The translations under genes and the position numbers were made by a program. Below the pieces are notes generated by a model, which saw only the letters and a program-made list of their open reading frames with translations, was not told where the DNA came from and searched no databases. Source: Scatomorpha sp036653715 (GTDB lineage: Bacteria; Bacillota; Clostridia; Oscillospirales; Oscillospiraceae). From it: a stretch of DNA of 18,320 nt. Shown one piece after another: positions 6,689 to 13,876 of the stretch (position 1 is its first letter; each line of letters begins with the position of its first letter). The stretch is taken from NCBI GenBank assembly GCA_036653715.1, contig JAVVTL010000032.1, forward strand, positions 1 through 18,320, in the 5' to 3' direction.

Positions 6689-7578
6689 AAATCCAAAAAT
6701 CCGGCAGGACGGACGGCGTGGAGATAACGGAGGCGGAGCTTGCGGAGATAAACGCCTTTGCCAAGACAAAGCTCGCGCCGGAGGAGGTCTACGCCTTCTC
6801 CGTGCTGCTCTGCGACAACGAGGTGGACAGGGATTTCGAGCGCTTTACGGAAAAGACGCTCGGCGAGCTGCGGGAGCTTTTCGTCGGCAGGACGGGTATC
6901 ACCGACCACGACTGGGCCTCCGAGCGCCAAAAGGCGCGTATCTACCGCTGTGAGCTTGTCACCGACGCGGCGCGGAAAAATTCGCAGGGCGCACCCTACA
7001 TGTATCTGCGCGGCTGCGCCTACATGCTCCGCACCGAGGGAAACGCGGAGCTTATCGCCGAGATTGAGGGCGGCATCAAGCGCGAGACAAGCGTGGGCTG
7101 CTCGGTCGCAAAAACGCTCTGCTCCGTCTGCGGGGCGGAGCTTGGCAGCGGCGCCTGCGCCCATGTGAAGGGCGAGAGCTACGGCGGGAAGCTCTGCTAC
7201 GGCGAGCTTTCGGGCGCTGTGGACGCCTATGAATGGAGCTTTGTCGCCGTCCCCGCCCAGCGTGAGGCGGGCGTTTTGAAAAAGGCGCGCGGGAAAACGG
7301 GGCCGTCCGAGGGCGAGCTGCGCGAGCTTGAAAAGCGCGCCGTGCTCGGCGACAAATACCTCCGCGAGCTGAGAGGCGAGGTCCTGCGCCTCGGTCTGCT
7401 CTGCGACAGGGGCCTCGGCGACGCGCTGACAAAAAGCGCGGAGCGCATGGAGTCGGACGAGCTTGAGGGCTTTAAAAAAGCCTTTGAGGCGCGGCTCGCC
7501 GAGCGCTTCCCGCCGCTCACCCAGCTCCCCGGCCGAAACGAGACTGTAAAGCTCGTCGGCAACGAATACAAAATCTAA
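6685..7578 (+). CDS. Putative prohead protease with fused scaffold-like C-terminus
   Basis: A 297-aa protein between portal and decoration/capsid genes, the place of capsid maturation protease and scaffold. A plausible herpesvirus-type serine protease core is visible: His75 in TDHDW, Ser136 in RETSVGC, and a final YEWSFVAVPA strand (182-191) like the closing strand of prohead proteases. Inserted after the Ser motif is a Cys-rich loop (C146-x2-C149, C158-x-H160) that could bind zinc. Residues from about 205 on are highly charged and helical, fitting a scaffold that is removed during maturation. A separate scaffold gene is absent, which supports the fusion idea. The start overlaps the portal stop. 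The catalytic assignment is by pattern, not alignment. Confidence 0.75.
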   Translation: MKIQKSGRTDGVEITEAELAEINAFAKTKLAPEEVYAFSVLLCDNEVDRDFERFTEKTLGELRELFVGRTGITDHDWASERQKARIYRCELVTDAARKNSQGAPYMYLRGCAYMLRTEGNAELIAEIEGGIKRETSVGCSVAKTLCSVCGAELGSGACAHVKGESYGGKLCYGELSGAVDAYEWSFVAVPAQREAGVLKKARGKTGPSEGELRELEKRAVLGDKYLRELRGEVLRLGLLCDRGLGDALTKSAERMESDELEGFKKAFEARLAERFPPLTQLPGRNETVKLVGNEYKI

Positions 7579-7598
7579 AAAACACAGGAGGAAAAAAC

Positions 7599-7964
7599 AT
7601 GACAGTCAGCTTTGAGGGTATCGGAGAGAAGCTTGCGACCTTCTACAACACAGCCACGACCGCAAACCGCGCGGTCAAAAACCAGCCCGTAAAGGTCACG
7701 GACAGCGGCGAGGTCTCCAAATGCGCCGCGGGCGAGAGATTCATGGGCGTCGCCCTGACCGCGGACAGCGGCTTTGTCGCCGTCCAGTTCGCGGGCTATG
7801 TCGAGCAGCCCTACACGGGCACACCGCCCGCCGCGGGCTACGCCTATCTTGTGGCAAACGGCACGGGCGGCGTCAAGACGGACACCGCGCAGGCTCACGT
7901 CGGCGGCGAGTTCCTCGTCATCGAGGTGGACAAGACAAACGGCGTTCTCGGCTTCATTCTTTAA
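7599..7964 (+). CDS. Putative capsid decoration protein (DUF2190-like)
   Basis: A 121-aa, Gly/Ala/Val-rich, beta-looking protein just before the major capsid gene, where head decoration or stabilisation proteins are encoded. The pattern resembles DUF2190-type proteins: an N-terminal NRAVKNQPVKVTDSGEVSK strand pair, then FMGVALTADSGFVAVQFAGYV, then YAYLVANGTGGVK, and a C-terminal FLVIEVDKTNGVLGFIL. Such proteins trimerise on the capsid surface. The ATG follows AGGAGGAAAA. The AGGAGG ribosome binding site of the capsid gene begins one base after its stop codon. Similar small capsid-cement families are the alternative. Confidence 0.7.
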   Translation: MTVSFEGIGEKLATFYNTATTANRAVKNQPVKVTDSGEVSKCAAGERFMGVALTADSGFVAVQFAGYVEQPYTGTPPAAGYAYLVANGTGGVKTDTAQAHVGGEFLVIEVDKTNGVLGFIL

Positions 7965-7979
7965 AGGAGGAAAGTGGAT

Positions 7980-9017
7980 ATGGCTTATAATTTCAATGAA
8001 ATCGCCCTCGAAAAGGGCATGTACGGCGTCTCCGGCAAGAGCTTTACGGAGGTGCTTGAGAGCATGGACCCGAGCGAGAGCTACAAGGGCGGCGCACTTG
8101 AGGGCCTCGACGCCTATCAGCGCCAGCTGAAGCGCTTTGACATCAAGGTGCGCGGCACCGGCTCCGACCCCGTGGAGAAGTTCTTCTCCACCGCCGCGTC
8201 CTCCGTGCTGTTTCCCGAATATGTCTCCCGCAGCGTGAAGGCCGGCATGGAGGAGGGCAACATCCTGCCCTCCATCACCGCCACCGTCACAAACTTTGAG
8301 GGCATGGACTACCGCAGCATCTACTCCGAGGCGGGAAGGGACGAGAAGTCCCTGCGTCGGGTGGAGGAGGGCGCGATAATCCCGCAGACGCAGGTCAAGG
8401 CCTCCGACCACACCATAAAGCTGCACAAGCGCGGGCGCATGCTCGTCGCATCCTATGAGGCCATACGCTATCAGAGGCTCGACCTCTTTTCCGTCATGCT
8501 GCGCCAAATCGGCAGCCAGATTATGCGTATGCACCTTGACGACGCCATCGACGTCATCAAAAGCGGCGACGGCAACACCAACGCCGCCGAGAGCTTCACG
8601 ATAGGCGACGCCGTCATAAACGGCACGGCAGGCACGCTTACCTATGACGCGCTGCTGAAGTTTTGGAGCCGCTTTGACCCATATACGCTGAACACCCTGC
8701 TCGTCGCTCCCGACGCCATGCTGAAGCTGCTCTCCCTGCCCGTATTTCAGGACGCCGCCGCGGGGCTTAACTTCCAGGGCACGGGCGACCTCGTGAATCC
8801 GCTGGGCGCAAAGCTCATAAAGAGCGCCGCCGTCGCACCCGGCACCATCATCGGCCTCGACCGCAGCTACGCGCTTGAGATGATTCAGAGCGGCGACGTG
8901 AGCGTCGAGTACGACAGGCTCATCGACCGCCAGCTTGAGCGCGCCGCAATCACCAGCATCTCGGGCTTTGCAAAGCTCTATACGGACGCCTCGAAGATTC
9001 TCGCGATAGGCGGCTGA
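7980..9017 (+). CDS. Major capsid protein (HK97 fold)
   Basis: A 345-aa protein in the capsid position of the cassette. It has a helical, charged N-terminal arm (about residues 1-60), then LFPEYVSRSVKAGMEEG, a VEEGAIIPQTQV segment matching the E-loop/P-domain region of HK97-fold capsids, a long helix around RLDLFSVMLRQIGSQIMR, and the A-domain segment TLNTLLVAPDAM. It ends in FAKLYTDASKILAIGG. The ATG at 7980 is chosen over a GTG at 7974 because AGGAGG (7965-7970) is 9 nt from the ATG but only 3 nt from the GTG. The adaptor gene starts 2 bp after its stop. Confidence is high from position and size, with the fold inferred. Confidence 0.9.
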   Translation: MAYNFNEIALEKGMYGVSGKSFTEVLESMDPSESYKGGALEGLDAYQRQLKRFDIKVRGTGSDPVEKFFSTAASSVLFPEYVSRSVKAGMEEGNILPSITATVTNFEGMDYRSIYSEAGRDEKSLRRVEEGAIIPQTQVKASDHTIKLHKRGRMLVASYEAIRYQRLDLFSVMLRQIGSQIMRMHLDDAIDVIKSGDGNTNAAESFTIGDAVINGTAGTLTYDALLKFWSRFDPYTLNTLLVAPDAMLKLLSLPVFQDAAAGLNFQGTGDLVNPLGAKLIKSAAVAPGTIIGLDRSYALEMIQSGDVSVEYDRLIDRQLERAAITSISGFAKLYTDASKILAIGG

Positions 9018-9018
9018 T

Positions 9019-9396
9019 ATGGCCTACACCACCGATGACATAAAAGCCCGCGCCCTCGCCCTCATGGGTGGGGACGCAGGCACGGACGGGGCGCGCATAA
9101 GCGCGCTCTGCTCGGCCGCCGCCTCGGAGCTTGAGCGGAGGCTGAGGGCGGGCGTCGTCGCGGCGGAACTCGGAGAGACCTTCGTCACGGCGGCGGGAAT
9201 CCTCGCGCTCTCAATGTACGCCGAGCTTCAGGGCGCGGACGGGGCGGAGAGCGTGCGCGCAGGCTCCGTCACGGTGTCCCGCCGAGGGGCGGGCGCGGAA
9301 AAAACCTCCGCAGCTGTGCTGAGGCGGGAGGCGGAGGGGATGCTCTCGGCATTTCTTGAAGACAGGGGCTTTGACTTTCGGGGGGTGAGGGGATGA
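9019..9396 (+). CDS. Head-tail adaptor (gp6/YqbG-like connector)
   Basis: A 125-aa, mainly helical protein immediately after the capsid gene. The N-terminal TTDDIKARALALMG and the ISALCSAAASELERRLR helix, followed by AAGILALSMYAEL, match the helical-bundle adaptors that bind beneath the portal. The middle has a short beta segment (SVRAGSVTVSRR) and the end is a helix plus a basic tail. It overlaps the next gene by 4 bp. The function is assigned by gene order and helical pattern. Confidence 0.75.
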   Translation: MAYTTDDIKARALALMGGDAGTDGARISALCSAAASELERRLRAGVVAAELGETFVTAAGILALSMYAELQGADGAESVRAGSVTVSRRGAGAEKTSAAVLRREAEGMLSAFLEDRGFDFRGVRG

Positions 9397-9731
9397 CGGC
9401 ATATTTTGCCTCCGCCGCCCTCTGCGGCAGGGAGCTTACGATAAAAAGCGCCCAGCAGCCCGCAGGAAGAAGCACGCGCGGCTACATAGAGCCGATTGAC
9501 GGCTCGGACACGCTGAGATACAGCCGCCCCACCCGCCCCGGCCGCGTGAACGCCGAGGAATACCTGCTCATCGTCGGCCCCTCCGGCATTGCGGAGGGCG
9601 AGACGGAGATAAGCGTCACCGCCGGCGGCAGGGTCTACAGACTTTTGCGCGCGGAGCCTATCTATGTCGGCGGGCGCATCGGACATTGGGAGGGCGTGCT
9701 GCGCCTGAAGGAGGGGAAAGTCGGTGCTTGA
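9393..9731 (+). CDS. Head closure / head-tail stopper protein
   Basis: A 112-aa beta-rich protein in the position of the head-completion stopper that plugs the connector after packaging. Residues 55-82 (AEEYLLIVGPSGIAEGETEISVTAG) and the YVGGRIGHWEGVLRLKEGK end suggest a small beta-barrel, as in gp16/YqbH-type stoppers. Its start overlaps the adaptor stop and its end overlaps the next gene by 8 bp, so the three neck genes form a coupled unit. Confidence 0.65.
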   Translation: MTAYFASAALCGRELTIKSAQQPAGRSTRGYIEPIDGSDTLRYSRPTRPGRVNAEEYLLIVGPSGIAEGETEISVTAGGRVYRLLRAEPIYVGGRIGHWEGVLRLKEGKVGA

Positions 9732-10215
9732 CACGGTGTTGAATGCCATAGTCGCCGCGCTTGAGGCACAGGGCGTGTCCGCCCTGCGGCAGTATCCGAG
9801 CACGGCGCTTAACCCCGCCTTCGGCCCCGTGGTCTGCGTGGGGCTGAAGTCAAATAAGCTTGTCTCCGCGGGCGCGGGGGACTACATGGGCGAAAAAACC
9901 GTCGGCGGCGTCACGAGCGAGGTCTTCGGCTTCCGCATGGAGCCTGTCATCGCGCTGGACGTATATTCGCCCGACGACGGCGGGCACGGGGCAATCGGCT
10001 GCACGGTCTGCGCCGCCGAGGTCGCCGCCGCGCTCTCCGCCTTTCCCAAGGCGCTGAAGCCGAAGGCGCTCGTCTGCGGCGAGCCTTGCTACGACGCGCA
10101 GACGGATATGTTCCGCATGGTGCTCGAGCTGTCCTGCTGCGCCTTTCTCACCCGCGAGAGGAACGCGGATACCGGTGTGTTCACCGATTTTACCTTGAGA
10201 GGAGTTTTGAAATAA
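9724..10215 (+). CDS. Tail terminator / tail completion protein
   Basis: A 163-aa protein directly before the sheath gene, where contractile phages encode the protein capping the tail tube at the neck. It starts with an amphipathic helix (LDTVLNAIVAALEAQG), a feature of tail terminators, and continues with alternating strands including FRMEPVIALDVYSPDDGG and a FRMVLELSCCAFLTRE strand near the C-terminus. The start is GTG at 9724, with GAGGGGAAA just upstream and an 8-bp overlap with the stopper gene. Confidence 0.7.
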   Translation: MLDTVLNAIVAALEAQGVSALRQYPSTALNPAFGPVVCVGLKSNKLVSAGAGDYMGEKTVGGVTSEVFGFRMEPVIALDVYSPDDGGHGAIGCTVCAAEVAAALSAFPKALKPKALVCGEPCYDAQTDMFRMVLELSCCAFLTRERNADTGVFTDFTLRGVLK

Positions 10216-11262
10216 ATGTCTGCAAATGAAAGACCGGGCGTGTACACGTCCTACAGGGTGTCCAGTACCCTTGCCGGCAGAGCGGGTAACGGAGCCGTGG
10301 GCCTTGCCGCCTGCGTCGCCTCCGGAACCGTGGGTCAGGCGACGGAGCTGAACACCTATGCCGAGGCCGTCGCCGCCTATGGCGAGAATTGCGCCATGAC
10401 AAAGCTTGTGAAGGTGCTCTTCCAAAACGGCGCGCCCAAGATAATCGCGACGCCCGTGCTCGCGGGCAGCGGCACGGCGACGGGCGCGGCCTATACCGCC
10501 GCCTTTGCCCTGCTCATGACAAAAAACGAGGTGCGCTGCATGGTCTGCGACAGCCGCGAGGCTTCAGTCCACGCCCTGCTGAAAAATGCGATTGAGGGCG
10601 CGGCCTCCGAGAGCTGCAAGTACCGCATCGGCGTCGCCGAGATGAGCGGCACGGCGGCAGCCCTCGCAAGCGCCGCCTCGGCGCTCAATTCCGAGCGCAT
10701 AGCCCTTGTCGCGCCAGCCGAGAACGCGGGGACTCCCGGTGCCGTCGCCGCCGCCGTGGCGGGGATTATCACAGGCTCCCCCGACCCGGCGCTGCCGCTG
10801 AACGGCGCTGTTTTGGCGGGGCTTTCCGCCCTCTCGGGCAGCTTCAGCGACGCCGATATCGCCGCCCTTGTCACCGGCGGCGTGACGCCCGTGGAGACGG
10901 TGGGCGGGGAGATTTCCGTCGTCCGCGCCGTCACCACCCGCAGCACAACGGCGGGAGTGGCGGACGCCACATGGCGCGAGCTTGCCACAATCCTCATTGT
11001 GGACGACGTCATCCCCGCCGTGCGCGACTCACTGCGCTCCCGCTTCGCGCGGGTCAAGAACACCGCACAGACGCGCGGGGCTATCCGCACACAGGTCATA
11101 CTTGAGCTTGAGCGCAAGCTCGCCGCACAGATAATCGAGAGCTATGCGGGCGTCACCGCCGAGGCCGCCGTCGGCGACCCCACGGTCTGCGACGTGAGCT
11201 TTGAATTTACCGTCGCTCACGGCCTGAACAAGATTAACCTCGTCGCACATATTACGGTTTAA
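10216..11262 (+). CDS. Contractile tail sheath protein (XkdK-like)
   Basis: A 348-aa tail sheath subunit, forming the outer contractile tube. Diagnostic signs are the N-terminal RPGVY motif (6-10), repeated Ala/Gly/Val-rich strands, and the C-terminal region with RTQVILELERKLAAQIIES, then a final FEFTVAHGLNKINLVAHITV strand similar to sheath domain I, which makes the inter-subunit strand exchange. The protein is short for a sheath: from memory P2 FI is about 396 aa and XkdK about 466 aa. It may therefore lack the outer decorating domain. The ATG at 10216 follows GAGAGGAG. It is followed 12 bp later by the tube gene. It defines the element as contractile-tailed. Confidence 0.9.
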   Translation: MSANERPGVYTSYRVSSTLAGRAGNGAVGLAACVASGTVGQATELNTYAEAVAAYGENCAMTKLVKVLFQNGAPKIIATPVLAGSGTATGAAYTAAFALLMTKNEVRCMVCDSREASVHALLKNAIEGAASESCKYRIGVAEMSGTAAALASAASALNSERIALVAPAENAGTPGAVAAAVAGIITGSPDPALPLNGAVLAGLSALSGSFSDADIAALVTGGVTPVETVGGEISVVRAVTTRSTTAGVADATWRELATILIVDDVIPAVRDSLRSRFARVKNTAQTRGAIRTQVILELERKLAAQIIESYAGVTAEAAVGDPTVCDVSFEFTVAHGLNKINLVAHITV

Positions 11263-11274
11263 GGAGGAAAACAC

Positions 11275-11664
11275 ATGGCTGTTACAGGATTTCCCACGAG
11301 CAGTGACATTTACCTTGAGGCAAACGGCAAAAAAATAGCCGTCGTTCAGGGCTACAGGGCGCTGTCCAAGAAAAAGGAAAAGTGCATTGAGGCCTTCGGC
11401 GAGGCGGAGCCTATCGCCACCATCGCCACGCAAAAGACCTACAGGCTCGAGCTGACGCGCCTTTACGCGACGGACGACGCCATATCCGACGGCATAAATT
11501 TCCACGAGCTGACGGACTTTTCGCTCGTCATCGTGAAGCCGGACAGGCGCGTCGTCTACGCCGGCTGTCAGTGGTCGGAGATAAGCGAGAGCGGGGAGCT
11601 TTCCGAGATGGTGGCGGAAAAAATCACGCTCGTCGCCAAAAAGCGCGTGGAGACCGCAGGATGA
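11275..11664 (+). CDS. Tail tube protein
   Basis: A 129-aa beta-rich protein right after the sheath gene, the standard place of the inner tube subunit. Sequence signs are SSDIYLEANGKKIAVVQGYRALSKKKEKCIEAFGEAEP, alternating strands (YRLELTRLYA, DFSLVIVKPDRRVVYAGCQW), and an ending IS..ELSEMVAEKITLVAKKR strand as in tube proteins of the XkdM type. It starts at an ATG with AGGAGGAA upstream. The stop overlaps the next ATG as ATGA (11661-11664), giving translational coupling. Confidence 0.82.
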   Translation: MAVTGFPTSSDIYLEANGKKIAVVQGYRALSKKKEKCIEAFGEAEPIATIATQKTYRLELTRLYATDDAISDGINFHELTDFSLVIVKPDRRVVYAGCQWSEISESGELSEMVAEKITLVAKKRVETAG

Positions 11665-11891
11665 CCGAGCGGCTGCTTGAGACGCTGGCGAATGACGCCA
11701 TGTCGCGCCTGCGCTGGCTTGTGACGCGGCAGCTTTGCCTCTCGCCGCAGGCGGAGCTTTCGGACGACGCCTGCCTTTGGGCGGCGGGCAACATGGTGCT
11801 CGACCTGCGCCGAGCGGCGGGGACGGGGGGCGGGGCAAACCCGTCCTTCGACACCGAAAAATTTGAAGAGCTGAAGGAGGGACGCTTGTGA
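11661..11891 (+). CDS. Small protein in the tail assembly chaperone position (XkdN position)
   Basis: A 76-aa protein, MTERLLETLANDAMSRLRW onward, with helical N- and C-terminal parts joined by a Gly-rich linker (GTGGGAN). It starts inside the tube stop (ATGA) and ends in GTGA, overlapping the next start. In PBSX-like clusters this slot holds the tail assembly chaperone that loads onto the tape-measure protein. No domain is recognisable and no slippery heptamer for the usual frameshift is visible. A chaperone role is inferred from position only. It is unusually short for that role. Confidence 0.6.
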   Translation: MTERLLETLANDAMSRLRWLVTRQLCLSPQAELSDDACLWAAGNMVLDLRRAAGTGGGANPSFDTEKFEELKEGRL

Positions 11892-12346
11892 GAGAATTTG
11901 CAGGCCTTGCGGAGGGGCTGTCCCCCGCCGAGCTTGAGAGAGTGGCGCAAAAGCTCCTTGCGGAGCTTGAGGGCGGCGCAAAAGCGCGTGTGCTCGCGGA
12001 TTTCCCCGAGCCTCCCGCCGCGCCCGCGGCGAGAGGCGGCGCAGTGCTCCCCGCTTTCGCGCAAAAAACGCGGCAAATCGAGGACGCCGACCTTGGCGAA
12101 ATAGAGCGCCGAGCCGAGGCGGCGCTTTCGGAAAATTCCCGGAGTGCCGCGTTTCTTGGCACGGCGGCGGAAAATCCCGCCGAGCGCGGAAGGAGGGGCG
12201 GCGGGGCTTCTCGCCGCGAGCCTGCCGAGCGTGAGCCGTTCCACGGCGCAACGGCGGACGCCGCGTCGGGAGCCGACACGGAGAGCATATCCGAGGCCGT
12301 GCGTCGGGACAGCCGCCGCTACGACCCGAGGTTTCAGCGATATTGA
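11888..12346 (+). CDS. Unrecognised 152-aa protein in the tape-measure slot
   Basis: I do not recognise this protein. It occupies the position of the tape-measure gene but is far too short for a normal one. The N-terminal third is helical (LSPAELERVAQKLLAELEGG, about 11-30). It is followed by a Pro/Ala-rich linker, a second acidic helix (around IEDADLGEIERRAEAALSE), an Arg/Gly-rich disordered stretch (RGRRGGGASRREPAERE), and a C-terminal segment SISEAVRRDSRRYDPRF. No membrane segment is visible. The start is GTG at 11888, overlapping the previous stop as GTGA. The long hydrophobic and coiled-coil regions of tape measures are absent. It may be a degenerate or minimal tape measure, a chaperone, or something new. 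Confidence 0.65.
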   Translation: MREFAGLAEGLSPAELERVAQKLLAELEGGAKARVLADFPEPPAAPAARGGAVLPAFAQKTRQIEDADLGEIERRAEAALSENSRSAAFLGTAAENPAERGRRGGGASRREPAEREPFHGATADAASGADTESISEAVRRDSRRYDPRFQRY

Positions 12347-12350
12347 CGAG

Positions 12351-12357
12351 AGGAGGG
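12351..12357 (+). promoter_or_regulatory. Ribosome binding site supporting a TTG start
   Basis: AGGAGGG (12351-12357) lies 7 nt before TTG at 12365, but 22 nt before the first ATG (12380). The LysM gene therefore most likely starts at TTG. Confidence 0.7.
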
Positions 12358-12364
12358 AAGGGCT

Positions 12365-12931
12365 TTGACGCTCTCACCCATGAGATACAAGAACTATGTG
12401 TGGCCGCACAATCCCCGCGTATATGAGATAAGCTTCAGGCGCGAGGTAGTGGCGCACAAGGTGCCCTTCGGCATGTACGCCCTGCAAAGTTTGGGGCGCG
12501 AAAACCGCGTACTGCGCGGCGAGGGGGAATTTTGCGGCCCCGGCGCGTATGCGGAATTCAAAAGGCTTGCCACCGTGTTCTGCGAGGACTCGCCGGGCAT
12601 TCTGACGCATCCCGTTTGGCAGAGCGGGCGGGCATATTTCGTCTCGCTTTCCCTGCGGCAGGAGCCGACGGAAAACTTCGTCGCCTACTCATTTGAATTT
12701 TGGGAGTGCTTTGACGGCTCCGCCGACGGCCTGACGCGCATTGACCGCGCACCCGCCGCCGCGACGCGGAGGGGGGCGGACGCCGCCGTTTGGCACATCG
12801 TCGCCGCGGGGGACACGCTGTGGGACCTCGCCGCAAAAAACGGCATGACGCTCAAGGCGCTTATCGCCCTGAACCCGCAGGTGAAAAACCCAAATCTCAT
12901 CCGCGCGGGCGACAAAATCCGAACGGCTTAG
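12365..12931 (+). CDS. LysM-domain tail/baseplate protein (XkdP-like)
   Basis: A 188-aa protein with an N-terminal region (about 1-120) rich in aromatic strands (VYEISFRREVV, AYFVSLSLRQEP, VAYSFEFWE) and a C-terminal LysM domain (about 142-187: WHIVAAGDTLWDLAAKNGM, then LNPQVKNPNLIRAGDKI). LysM modules bind peptidoglycan; in contractile phages this protein sits between tape measure and hub and helps connect tube to baseplate. The start is TTG at 12365, chosen from the AGGAGGG spacing. It follows the small 152-aa gene directly, so the order tube - small - small - LysM is clear. Confidence 0.88.
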   Translation: MTLSPMRYKNYVWPHNPRVYEISFRREVVAHKVPFGMYALQSLGRENRVLRGEGEFCGPGAYAEFKRLATVFCEDSPGILTHPVWQSGRAYFVSLSLRQEPTENFVAYSFEFWECFDGSADGLTRIDRAPAAATRRGADAAVWHIVAAGDTLWDLAAKNGMTLKALIALNPQVKNPNLIRAGDKIRTA

Positions 12932-12941
12932 GGGGCGCGGG

Positions 12942-13874
12942 ATGACGGGATTTATTTCGGATAAGGACGGGGGCGTTTGGCGCTTGCCGCCGCTTATCGC
13001 TTGGGACATGACCCACGGCATGGGGCTGCCCTGCGACTGCTTTTCGGTGGTCTGCCTATACTCGGGCGACATGGCGGAGCCTTTGCGCCGCGCCTGCCGC
13101 TTCCGCGCGGAGGAAAACGGGGAGACGGTTTTCACGGGGGTCATTGACGAATACGAGGCCGCTGCGGACGCGGGGGGCAGGCGGGTCACGCTGCACGGGC
13201 GCGGCCTCGCCGCCCTGCTCATGGACAACGAGGCCGAGGCGGCGGAATATTACGGCGCGGGGCTTGCGTTTATACTCGAAAAGCATGTGACGCCCTTCGG
13301 CATAAGCGAGGTGCGCAAAAAGGACATGGCAAAGGCCGCCCGCTTTGAGGTCACAAAAGGGATGAGCGAATGGCGGCTGCTCTCCGAATTCTGCCGCTTC
13401 TGCGGCGGCACGGAGCCGCGCTTTTCAAGGGACGGCGTGCTGCTTATAGACGGCTCGCGGGGCGAGCGGCGCGAGCTTGACGGCGACCTTGCCGTCACCT
13501 CCGAGCGGTATACGGACAGGCGCTACGGCGTCATCTCCGAAGCCCTTGTGACAAAGCGGGGCGGCGCGGCGGTCAGCGTAAAAAATGACGCCCTGCTTGC
13601 GCGGGGCGGCTCGGCAAGGCGCGTTGTCAGCGCCCCGCGCAGGGCTTCCTATGACGACATGCGCTACACGGGCTCTTGGCAGATACGCGAGTCCGCGCGG
13701 GGCGCGGAGGTCTGCCGCATAACGCTGCCGCGCCCCTTCGCCGCCTTTGCGGGGGACAGGCTCCTGCTGCGCTCAAGCCCACTCGGGATAACGGGCGAAT
13801 TTCTCGTCGCCGAGTCGCGCACGGTGGCGGACAGGAACGGCGCGGAGACAATTTTGAAGTTGGAGAGGTGCTGA
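12942..13874 (+). CDS. Baseplate hub protein (XkdQ/gp27-like)
   Basis: A 310-aa protein with the layout of baseplate hubs of the gpD/gp27 class. Beta-strands in the first third (FRAEENGETVFTGVIDEYEAA) are followed by GRRVTLHGRGLAALLMDNEA, the typical pattern before the hub's second domain. A central KGMSEWRLLSEFCRFCGGTEPRF with RDGVLLIDG follows. The C-terminal half is again beta-rich and ends LKLERC. In the particle the trimer would close the tube and hold the spike. It follows the LysM gene and is 2 bp upstream of the spike gene, the usual neighbours. The ATG at 12942 follows GGGGGCG. Confidence 0.82.
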   Translation: MTGFISDKDGGVWRLPPLIAWDMTHGMGLPCDCFSVVCLYSGDMAEPLRRACRFRAEENGETVFTGVIDEYEAAADAGGRRVTLHGRGLAALLMDNEAEAAEYYGAGLAFILEKHVTPFGISEVRKKDMAKAARFEVTKGMSEWRLLSEFCRFCGGTEPRFSRDGVLLIDGSRGERRELDGDLAVTSERYTDRRYGVISEALVTKRGGAAVSVKNDALLARGGSARRVVSAPRRASYDDMRYTGSWQIRESARGAEVCRITLPRPFAAFAGDRLLLRSSPLGITGEFLVAESRTVADRNGAETILKLERC

Positions 13875-13876
13875 TT

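Noticed and set aside
11840..11891. A programmed -1 frameshift joining the 76-aa and 152-aa ORFs, as in tail assembly chaperones
   Set aside because: The second frame is -1 relative to the first, but a stop at 11864-11866 leaves only about 20 bp for slippage and no X XXY YYZ heptamer occurs there. The GTGA overlap explains the junction better.
11029..12288. A 419-aa minus-strand ORF across the tube to 152-aa region, considered as a hidden long gene in the tape-measure slot
   Set aside because: It is antisense to the well-supported sheath end, tube and two small genes, has Ser/Arg/Pro/Ala-rich shadow composition and lacks a helical repeat pattern or ribosome binding site. It is not a tape measure.
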